64,000 nt of DNA from Phoronis australis. Its lineage: Eukaryota > Phoronida > Phoronidae. Where the stretch lies: positions 1,135,052 to 1,199,051 of the forward strand of contig NMRA01000019.1 of NCBI GenBank assembly GCA_002633005.1, written 5' to 3'. The position numbers were made by a program, and so were the translations under genes. Below the pieces are notes generated by a model. It searched no databases. It was not told the origin of the DNA and saw nothing but the letters and a program-made list of their open reading frames with translations. The first letter of the stretch is position 1. The number at the start of each line of letters is the position of its first letter. Positions 22,701 to 34,700 of this stretch are shown here, one piece after another.

Positions 22701-25700
22701 GGAGCGGTCTCACACACTTTGTTACGTGTCAACCACTCACCGGTGCTTTTCTCTGGGTAGAAAGATATCTCTACATCCGCGTTCTCTCCTTGTGGCAGTG
22801 GTGTGAAAGTCATGTAGGATTCTGGATTCTGCTTGAAATATGGGATTAGACCTGCCGAAAAAAACATAAGCTATTATACTCATTAACTCCTGATTGAGGC
22901 CATGGTTGAAACAGCAGAAAAGCCGAACAGAGAAAAGTTTTTTAAAAGAAAAGATATTATATTATCAAGTTGCCTTATGCTACTGCCCTGTCTATAAGTG
23001 GCACAATATCGATATACACAAAGCACGTGATCAGTACATTTTTAATGATCACTAATAAGCAAACTTACGTCCTACGAGGAAGGGGAACTCGGCTGATGCC
23101 GTTCCGTACTCATTAGTCGCCGTGCAAACGTATGTGCCTTCATGGGAGGCCTTAGCGTTCAGCCATTTTAGCTCGCCTCGTTCTGTTGTGTAACCACTAT
23201 AATGCAAACAACATTTAAGTTTTAACAGGTCTTCTCGAAGGACATTCGGTATTTCAACTGTTTTGCTTTGGTTTGTACCGTAAGATACTCTGTTTGAAGT
23301 CATTTTTTACTAAAATAGTTTCAAATTGCAAAAAATATTGAGAAATAAGAGACTTCTAAGTAGTCGAAAATGGCTGACCTTGGCATCTCTCCGTTCAGTT
23401 TGGTCCACGTGTACTGAATGGGCGGCTTGCCATAGGATGTACACTGTAGTTGAGCCGAGCGCTGATGCATTGTCGAAAACACTCCTGGCTTGTCAATACT
23501 CGGTTTGGCTGTGGAAATAGAACACTAGTCATATAATGTGCGACCAGAAAGATCGAGTGGCGTAGCGGTCAGTTCTTCAATCAAAGAATATTAGTATAAC
23601 AGTTGTACAATCAAGGTTGCCGTCGACGACGTGATAGTGCACATCGCAAGGCAATTGTGAAGAATTTTTTTAAATACAGAAGGGCACAGGTTTTTCATAT
23701 TGTGTGTTACCGTTACTTGTCATGTTTCACGAGTTGACTATCTTCATAACCTAACCTTGTCCCATTCTTACCTGTCACTTGAAGCCGCTTTGCTTTAGTC
23801 GACTCTCCCGCCCTGTTTCTGGCCGCACAAATATACGTGCCAGCATCAGCCAGTTGCGCCTGTCTGATGACCAAAGTTGTACCTCCGTTGGTGAGAACGT
23901 GATTCACCGGTAGAGGGCCTTCCAACTTCGACCATACTACTTCCGGTTGAGGACTGCCTGTAAATGTCAGCATGATGTCACAAATGGGCGGGTACCATAT
24001 ATTGTAAACACAGCAAAACAAACTTCAGCATGCTCAACCTCTCGCAGATGTTTCTGAAAACCACATCACGGAAAAATGGGAACGTAGTACAGCGATCGAG
24101 ACGTGCAGAGGCACTTCGGTTTTATAGTGTTCGTAAATCTACTGTTAGCGAAGTGGGTTGAAAGTATCTACATATTGGACTCACAGAATAACAGTTTCAA
24201 CTTTCCGACGACGACATCCCATCTGTTGAAGACACCCGAGTCAGAGACTTTATAAAGTAATGCATGTACAAACATCGGTCAAGCAAGATGATTACGGATC
24301 ATGCGAGATTGAGCAAAACTGCTAAGCCTCTGTCAAGATTCTGCGACCCTTAAAGGATATTGCATGCGCGCACCCAGCCTAAAATGTAGAGGGATTTGAA
24401 TTTTTGAGAATGTGGATCTTTTTATAAAAAGGGGATACGTTCAAAAGTATGGATTGCGCATCCGCCGAATTCCTGCCTTTTAGTGGATTTTTGTGTCGTT
24501 TTCTCGGACTTCTTGTTTCTCTGAGGCGGACTTTTTTGCCCACTTCGTCAAATGGGGGCCCCTGGGTGCGCACATGTATTGTTAAGTTAGGTAAGGTTGT
24601 TGAAGATTAACTAATATATATTTTAGATTTACTAAGCTCCACATTAGTGATTGTGTAACTGACGACAAGCGACGTACGTGCTTACTGGAGGTTATCTTTG
24701 GGAAGTCTTATATGCTCTTGCACTTCACTTAAGCAATCTTTGAAATGAATTGAGATTTTGCATATGTCTTACTATGTTCATTATTGTTGAATGTAATGTT
24801 GTTATTGTATGGCACAGGAATAGAAAGTTGAGCGCGACGACGACGTTCCTCGCCTTATTCTTAAAACCCAAGTTGTTTCAAGTACAATAAGGTGGACAAA
24901 TAATCCTTCACTCGTGATAATTGAAAATTGGAACTGCTGTTGATCAAAGGCTCCGGACCCAAAATGTTATGAGCCCATCTGGATTTTGGCTTTATGAAAT
25001 GTATTTGATTAATTCATTTCGTTAACTTAGAGAAATATGCAATGTTTTACGAAAACGATCAACAGCGCTAGCTTTTTTATTGACTCGGAAGGGTTTGAAA
25101 ATGTTTCAAGTATTGAAATGTTGGCTGTATTTTGAGTTTGCAATTGTTTTGGGATACCTTGTAATAAGAGCCGGAGGTCTGTTTACTATGCAAAACTGTT
25201 GACATAACCTAAGCTATAGGAAGACCAGCTTAGAATTTCACCTTTAGGTCTCAACCGATTAGATTTAGCTTGATGCGTGACCAAGAAGAGTTAATTTAAT
25301 TTAACCCTTACCTGAGATGCGGCAAACGAACTGTACACCTTGGTTGACGGACACTGTTCGCTCAACATTGCCATCAGCCCAATCACCGATTAATGGAGGC
25401 CCTGCAAATACGGAACGAAAATGACAAAGTCGCTGCACCATCAGTTTGCCGGAAATTGTTGAAAGAATTCCAGCATAAACGGCTACCGGCAATCACTTAT
25501 AATTAGTCCTGGGATATGACAACCACACTTTACTCAAAACTCGACTCGAAAACTGACCAGTCTTAGCACGCGAAATTGCAAAAATTACTCGAAGCTTGAT
25601 ACGCGATCGGTTTATGTTCGAGTGGGGTCTAGAGCAAAGTTTGATGGTCAAGGACCCAGGTCAGCTGCGACACCTACCTCATATACCCGTAAACCAGAGT

Positions 25701-28700
25701 ACAAAATGTTGCGACATTTGCTCCAATTAAGATTTATTAAGTTTATCGACTAAGACTAGACAAAAATTCGAGTACAGAATGTGCCTGATCGCAAAATCTA
25801 CAAAAAGTTTCGAAAGGTCAAGTTGGCACTAACTGCTGTTCCCCGTGTGACATTGTCTCTAAACAACGGTGAAATAAGACCCTAGAAACTAAATGTTTCC
25901 ATGTGATTCAATATAAAATATAAAACAATGGCATAGCATATGAGGTGATTGAACAAGTATTTTACAGTATTAAGTAATTACCAAACACTATGTAGATTCT
26001 AAGTACATGTATTATACTGCGTTGCTTTAAAACTAGTATTATAGAATTCATTAAGTTTGTGGTTTCATGACATCAGTAGAAAATTTACATGTTATAAAAG
26101 TTGAACTCACTGTCAATGCTGAGGAGAAACTCTGCCCGAGCCGTGCTACCTCCCGCATTTTGTACAACACAAATATACTTTCCGGCGTCGTCTGCGCGAA
26201 GATTGGTCAACCTGTAAAGCGTAAGATGAGACCTATGCACTTCGCTGATCTACTATTTGCACCTTCCGGTTAACTTTGGAGTAATATGCAAGCTTTAGAG
26301 ACATTACATATTAAAATGAAACAACATTTGTTTTACATATTCTGATAATTGAATGAATAACGAAGATGAAGCATGCAATCAAGAGCTTACGTCAGTATGT
26401 CATTTGAGTCAGAGTTGTATCTCCCAATAGGCAGCGATCCGCCCTCTTTAGACCAGCGCACTGTATAACCCGAGGAACCTGGCGCAGAGCAGCGGAGTGA
26501 CATACGCCCTCCCTCCAAGTAGAAGCTGCTGCCATCTAGTGCTGTTATCACTGCATTACCGAGTGGTCGAGCTGAAACTCACACGTCAGTGAAGCAATAC
26601 CACAGCAGGTTATGAAGTATCCAAAATTCTTCGTGCGTTTGCAAATTATTAAGTACGTCAACTATGTCCTGCTTGAGTGTCAAGCGCAAACGCTAAATTT
26701 TCAAACATTATTCCAGGCAGTCAAATTAGAGCACAGAGGTGAAAAACAAAAAATATTCACTGCCAGTTTTCTACATAATTTGTGTGCAACCACCTTGAAA
26801 AAATATTTCAAATTGTACATTCTCGTTACCTAGTTAGTCCATTTCACGTTAATTGTTTAAACTAGAGATATGATTAACAGCACGTCAAAATTGATCACCT
26901 CGAACGAGAATCTCTCGTCTAGACTCGGCCCTTCCGCCTACATTTGTTGCAAGGCAAACGTATATCCCAGCATCCTCCAGTTTGACGTCACGCAGCACCA
27001 ACTTGTTACCAGGAGTCGAGTGCCCCAACGGAAGTGGCTTTCCGTCCAGTCGACGCCATGTTATGGTTGGAGGTGGCACCCCTAAAAGTCATGAAAGTCA
27101 ACAATGCGATTTCTTGGAAGCTGTTTTTAATGATGAATAAAACAGGTCCGTAGCAAGGGGGGTTCGATCGAACCCCCCCCCCCTCGCGGATAAGGTCCAG
27201 CCCCAGCCTATCCGTTAGATGGACAACAACAACAAAAACAACAACAACAACAAAATTGTTGCAGTTACTGGTAGAACTAACTATAAGTATAGCTAATTTA
27301 GACGAATTTGCTTCTCATTCAAAGAGCTTCGCTTAATCATCGGGCACTGCCCGGCTCCAGGGCCCAACTTCGCCCGAGTGGTGTTTGCGCAGATGACAGG
27401 ATCGTGCAGACGTTTAGAGGAGGCTTTATGTCATTCATTGGCATTAAACGTGCGTGGTTGCTACACCATTATCGTCAATATTATCGTTGGCCAAATGAGT
27501 GAACGTTACTCCGATAAATTACGTGAGTAAGTTAATTCTTGTTAGAGGCGTTAAGTAATTATTTGCGGCGTAAAGTACTCATTCATGACGTAATTATTAC
27601 ATTACGACGTAAAGTAAGTATTTGCGGCGCTAAAAGTTACTTTATGCCGCAAATAATTACTTGACGCCACAAATAATTTATTTATGCCGCACTTAATTAC
27701 GAGTGTAACAAGAATTATCTTACGCACGTAATTTAACGGCGTAACATTCACCCAATTGGCCAACGATACATTATAGGGTAACAAGGGAGTCTAGAAGTAA
27801 ATGTCTATAACTAGCTAAGCTTTAAAATAGCGAACTAGCTCTCAAAAAGTAGTGTGGCGTGAATGTCTTAAAATCAACCAAGAAACAAAACAGCAGAAAA
27901 TATGATTGTTATCTGCTATTTTGGTGTACTTGCTATCATAGTAGGGTAAGGTGCAGGCATTTCAAATTTCTAATTGAAGGTTTCGTCAGATGATTGTTGT
28001 TCATCCAGAGTTCACTTTCATGGTGGATTGGTGTGTTGACTTGCATGCGCGTGTACACGTGTGTGCGTTTTCATTCTTTTAATCCAGTACACGCCGAACG
28101 GTAAGTTCAGCTTTGTTTCGGAGAACTGGATGGGAAAGTCATTTTAGTATCTGTCAAAAGGTCAAACCCGGAATTGGTATCCTTTTAAAAATGCAACAAC
28201 GTACTTAGTTTTCCGTATTCGTAAGACATGCGGACAATTTCGTATGCGCATGAAATCAATAGTACCCAGACGATATTTTCGGTAAAGGTACACCACTCAG
28301 CGCATCTAATAACCGAAGTATCGTTTACTTTTACATGAAAATATATAAAAAATAAACCTGGGTTCGAAACTTTAGATATTTTCGGAGTAGTGAATCTTCG
28401 TAGTAGTGAACCTTCAGAAAAGTGGGCTGTGCCCATTTTCAGCGATGTAAGTAACACGCAAAAATACAACCAGATTAAAATTTCGTCAAGTCATTCTCAG
28501 ACAAAAAAATTTCGTCTGAGTATGTATTTAAGCACGCCTGATTTGAAAGTTTGGCGGGTCAACGTTTGCAAAATATCAAGAGTGCACTGTTCCAGAAATC
28601 CGAACCACCCCCTGCGCAATGCTGGCTGCGGACTTGCATAACTTTTTGTAAGTATGAAACTATTAGCTATTATTAACTATTTAGCTAGCTAAACAATGCA

Positions 28701-31700
28701 AATCGAATTAGACATTTTGCTCTCATAAAGTCGGACTCATAACATTCTTTAGCGAGAAAGGATCCACTACCAAGTGAAGACACAAGTAATACACCTACAT
28801 GCGCCATTTTCGAACTTGCAACCGTAATCAACTCTGAAGCGCTTTGATGAATTGCCGATGATTTCGATGTTCTTGTTGGTAACCGAAATAGAATCCTATC
28901 AGAAGGCTGAATCGGGCGAAATGCAGCTTTATGAACGAGTGACTTACCTTGAGCGTTGCAAGACATTTCGACTTGCTGGCCAATAAATACGTTCTGATTA
29001 AGGTTGCTTAAGTCCACATCCAGCATCCTTGGCGGCACAATGTCTGGAAGAAACGGAAAAATATTGAATGTACTTGGTATAGTTGTTATTTGAAGTCCAA
29101 AATGTTGTCATGGTGATACCCGTTAAATATGCACTGAATTTATAAAAGATTTAGCTTTTCAGTTTACCTCGGTCGGCTATGCCAAGGAAATATTGAACAC
29201 TTTACCTATTGTGAGACGGAAGATAGCTCGTGCACTTCCACCGGAGTTTTCTGCAAGGCAAACATACGTCCCGGCGTCGTCTTCTTGGAGGTCACGGATT
29301 CTGAAACAATTACTTTCGTTCAAATATTTGACCATAACTAAAAACTATCGTTTTTATAACACGTAAAATTTAAAAGCCTATTTCCTCGTGCTTAGTTGTC
29401 ACTTAAACGTAAGTTGAGTTCTAAACCAAGAGGTTTTCAGGATTTAAAAACATAATTTGTTTCAATCAACCCTAAATTGTAACTGAGTGAGCTGATGTGC
29501 GACGTGCTCAAAGGAAAGAGTGAGTCACGTGACAGACCTATTTTTGAGTGGTCAAGCCATTTTCGAATTTCAAGTTTGGCCAACCCCATAAATTCGACGA
29601 TTTCCTGAAGCGTTTTTGACTTGTTGAAGGTTTGATTTTTTATCTTCTTAACAGAAAACAAATCCCATCATGATAAAACAATTTGGAGACCAAAATAAGA
29701 GTAAGTTAGAGACTTACCGGTAATTGCATTTTGTTTTTCGGTCAGTTTACCCAGAGGAAATGCAGTGCGAATTATTGTTTAAGTGTTTCACAAGACAAAC
29801 TTGAATGTTATTATGGAATCGATCACTTAGACCTAATGTAAAACTCACGAGAGTCTACCGTTCCTTTCCGTATATCGTCCTCTTGGTAATGCACCTCCAT
29901 CTTTACTCCACCGAGTAGTGTAGTCGCCGGAACCCGTCACCGAGCACTGAAGTGACATTGTGTCACCGAACTGGTAGGTTGACTTGCCATCAAGGGCATT
30001 GATAGTGACGACACCTGGTGGTCGACCTAAAGACGACAATATCGCGAGTGTTTTTCAACTGTTCAAAATTAAGTGAAAGTTTGTCTAATTACAAAAAACG
30101 ACGCTTGCAAGTGAACTACATGGCTAAAGAAAAAGGGGCAATTATAACAGGTTGATCCAACAAATATTCTATCACAAGCAAAAGTTCATCAAATCAAGGA
30201 TTTTATCGCTTATTGAATGAACTAACCAATAGTAGAGCTACAATGACCAAAATACGATAAAGGTCAAGAGTGTGACATCTGAATCTCACCCGTTATCCGC
30301 AAGTTATACGTTGCATCGACGGTTCCCCCTCTGTTGGTGGCAACACAGACGTATTCGCCGGAATCGGCCTCTTTTGCTCGTCTAATTGTTAGAGTGTTGC
30401 CAGAGATGCTGTGCCGGCGTGACAAAGGCCTTCCGCTGCGTCTTTTCCATGTGATTGTTGGTTTCGGAAGTCCTAGAAAGCGCGACAGATGTCACATGTT
30501 TAACAAATATGCTATTTTTGGTGACTTTTAATAATAACGACATTAAATGTATACATCACATGTCTAGTAAGCAAGATTCTTCATTACGGACGCTTTGTCA
30601 GTTTCGTTCATTTCATTAGTGGTCAAATGTTATCTGCGACACGTTTTATAACGCTAATTCGTTCTCTGAGAGTTTGGCATGATCACCAAAGGCTTCTAGC
30701 TCGATGCACTACATTTACAAGCCAAGAACGTCATCTCACTAGCTCTCATACTTGCACTCGCAAATACTTTGCATTTTGGAACGATATCCTCAGCTGCACG
30801 TTACCTGAAGCTTCACAGATGAGCGTGACGGTTTCGTCTTTGTAGGCGTTGGTGTTTCCTGTTCCGCGAGTAAATATGCTTGGAGTGACCGTTGCTAGAG
30901 AAGAGAATCGTTTACAATACAGAAACAGAATTTGGAAAACAAGGCAATTTGTAAGGCAGCATAGCCTACGTAATCGACGACAAATAAGGTTAAGTTACAA
31001 ATATCAATCACAGTCACTTAAAGCAACTAGTAACTCGCGTTCCGTCAAAAAAGCAAACTTTTGATTTAGACCACGATAACATTTGTCGTTCCTGACTCAA
31101 GAAGAAGCTATTTTTGTTTTGCGAAGAACTGCAGTTCGCTATTTCTCGAGACCATACTAGGCGCCGAATAAAATGACCAGCCGTGACAAGTCAACTACTA
31201 GAAGAGCCTGGCCTCAATCACCTACGAATTCCCAGTTCTTTCAAACCCAGAAATCAATCTAGCACGACTTGGGAACCAATTTCATGGCTGTGGGTGTTCT
31301 GATCAAAAGTTGTTTTTGTGTCTAAATCCACTCATGATAGGTTTAATTATACGCAGTAATCAAAGAGGTCGCTGCCTTCCATAAAGTTTGTTGCTCACCT
31401 GCAACCGTTATGACGACCTTCCCAACCAAAGTTGAATCAGGGCCATCGTATGTGCAAATGTATGTTCCGGAGTCAGACGGTTGGGAGTTGATTATCCTTA
31501 AAGAGCGTAAGAGCACATCGATTCAACACTTTAAACATCGATTTCAGTGCAACAATACTTTGTACGAGACGAAAAGCTTAACTGGTGAGATCTACCATTG
31601 GCGGTTCACATGATCGCTGTGCGCCAATACTACATCCAGAACTACTACTTTCGCCCACCCAAGACATGTAATTGTAAACTGTGGAGAAGAAATCCACAGA

Positions 31701-34700
31701 AAAGGGTCACAGGAGACATTACGTTTTTTCTAATTTTTGTTTGTTTCTAAAATTAAAAGTATACTAAACACAACTCTCAAATAATTCATTTATCTCATCC
31801 CCAAACGTTTTAAGCAATTGATGCTGTATTGAAATTTCGAGAGAATCATGGTTAGTCAAGCTTAAATACAGCTTCTGGTTTACCCTCATGCGCACACCCA
31901 GCCTTTAAAACGGGGGGGCTCGAACATTTGACGATGTGGACCTTTCACAACCAAAAAAGCGGAAGGACTAAAAAAACAAAAAACGTGATACCACGTTCAG
32001 AGTCGTGAATTATGTGTTGCGTCTTTTTAGAGGGTTTTTGTCTCGTTTTTCCGGACTTTTTGTTTCTCAGAGGCGTTTCTCTGAGGCGGACCTTTTTGCC
32101 CACTTCTCCAAATGGGCGGCTCGTTCGAGCCCCCGAACCTCCCCCCCCCCCTGGGGGGTGCGCGCATGACCCTTGACTTACGTTAGAACTCCGTTCACAA
32201 TTCTGTAACGTCCCACCGGTAACTGACCATCTTGTTTCGTCCAGCTAATTTTGCCCGTTCTCTTAGCACCACACTCTAAGACAATGTTGTCCCCAGGGAC
32301 GTATACGCCTCCACCGGGCTTTCCACCAGGCCGCGTTATGTTAACGTAGGCTGTAATTGGTCAAGATTATCTAACATAAAAACCGGGATACACAAGGCTC
32401 CATCCACTACAGTTAGTATCTTTCAAGTTTTGCCCGAAAGCTTGCGACAAGCAGGACATGATCCCATTAGTTTGNTTCTCAGAGGCGTTTCTCTGAGGCG
32501 GACCTTTTTGCCCACTTCTCCAAATGGGCGGCTCGTTCGAGCCCCCGAACCTCCCCCCCCCCCTGGGGGGTGCGCGCATGACCCTTGACTTACGTTAGAA
32601 CTCCGTTCACAATTCTGTAACGTCCCACCGGTAACTGACCATCTTGTTTCGTCCAGCTAATTTTGCCCGTTCTCTTAGCACCACACTCTAAGACAATGTT
32701 GTCTCCAGGGACGTATACGCCTCCACCGGGCTTTCCACCAGGCCGCGTTATGTTAACGTAGGCTGTAATTGGTCAAGATTATCTAACATAAAAACCGGGA
32801 TACACAAGGCTCCATTCACTACAGTTAGTATCTTTCAAGTTTTGCCCGAAAGCTTGCGACAAGCAGGACATGATCCCATTAGTTTGCATCCGCTGTTGAC
32901 TAGCCTCAGTGCACGAGATCCTCCGATGGCCTACTGCATTTTTCCCGGTTTCATTTTCGGAAAACGTCATTTCGGGACCAAAAATTAAATCCAAATTTAC
33001 CCAGAGACAAATAAAAGCACAGGCTTGTCAATACGTGCGACTTACTGTTCGGTAATATGAGCAATTGAAAACGTTAGGATTGGAGACCATTTCCGGAAGC
33101 TGTGGAAAGTTTTATAGTTCAACAATGCAGAGTTGTTATCCAAAAACACGCTCTGGTCGTATTGTCACAGTTTCCTTTGTATGCGCCCTCAGGAAGGCGT
33201 GCGTTCCAGCAGAAAAATCAGTAGTAATTTTTAAATTGTGTCTAGTAGACTGAGAATATGATCGGTGGGCGAATTAAACGTAAGAAACTTACTTTTCACT
33301 TTCAGCTGATATCTGTTGCTGGTAGATTCGCCGTTCCTGTTCGAGGCTACACAGTAGTACATACCCGCATCACTTGATTTAAGGTTATTTATTCTGTAAA
33401 GGAGCGCATCGCATTCCATTGTCATAAATGAGCCGTAGTATAGAAATATCATCACCAACGTGGCCGTGGTATTACCTATGACTGGATTTACCGTATGTGG
33501 AATGGGGTCACTTTGAGAGACGAAAACAAGGTACACTTAAGGATTGGAGCACATTTTTGGGATAATGCAGTACTAGTCTATAATCCAGTGCAGAGGAGTG
33601 TAAACAGCAGAAAAGCCGTACACCAGGTCGACATTTCAATTCTCCAGCGACACACCTCTATGAGCATTGTGCCGTCATCTAACACACAAACAATAAGATC
33701 AGGTTAAAAAGCAGAAGTTTCCCAGTGTGCCCTGATTTCCATGCGACAAGTTACTGCAGACAGAACTTACGTCAGCAAATTGTTGTTCTCAACATAGCGC
33801 CCCGTTGGCAAGACACCGTTGCTTCTTCGCCATTCGATTCTCTCAATGTTCCCTCCATCAGCACTGCATCGGAACAAGGCAGTCGATCCTGGCTCATAAA
33901 AACCGCCACTAGGCGGGAATACAGGCGTAATTCGTGCGTTACTGGGGATATCTAAAATAAAATACATGGTTAGTGATCTGTGATAGTTTTGATACATTTC
34001 AACAAATACTTTTTTATTAATAACCTCAAAATATCACCAAATATAGCATCAACGATTGTATTAAAATGACAGAAACACAAGTAACATGAACTGAAGAAAT
34101 CCTTAGCAAAATCCTAGTTAAGTTGAAATGCATATCGTTAGGCTACTTTAACATTTATGCTTCACTGAGACGCGCATGTAGACAATAATGAAAGTTTGAA
34201 ACAGTGAAGTAACCGTACCTACAGCTTCAACACGAGCAACGACTTGAACCTCTCCAGCCGAATTTGACGCAGTACACTTATACGAGCCAGACTCTGTTGC
34301 CGGGTTAAAGTTCAGAAACCTGAAAGTAAAATGCTTGTTCTGGCAATTTTTGGAACATCTGCGGTTAAAAGAGTAAAAACCAAATCGTAAAAAGCCATTG
34401 TTGTTTCGTAAGGCGATGGCTATATGTACTTTGTAACTACTTACGTAAGTTTTCCATTCTGTCTCGTTACACCGGAAGTAAACAGCGCTCCTTCGCGTTC
34501 CCATCTGATAGTTGCTGGACTTCCACCGGACACAGAGCATAGTAAGACAAATCTGTCACCAGGACGTTTCAAATTCTCATTGCCGACCACTCGAATTCCT
34601 ACAGGTTTGCCTGCAAACGATGTTTTCAACGTCATCATTGAATACCAGCGAAAATGTTCACATATAGGTAGCCCATCTCTCTTTTACTCAATCTTGAAAT

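Larger units (their letters stand above)
27082..28947 (-). other. Intron 35 of perlecan-like gene
   Basis: About 1.9 kb with a C-rich transposon-like tail near 27148-27185, a CAA microsatellite (27223-27256) and a foldback element (27482-27768). No exon seen. Confidence 0.65.

Noticed and set aside
32594-32762. An additional Ig exon
   Set aside because: Near-exact copy of exon 29 next to an assembly N, with incompatible splice phase; an overlap artefact.
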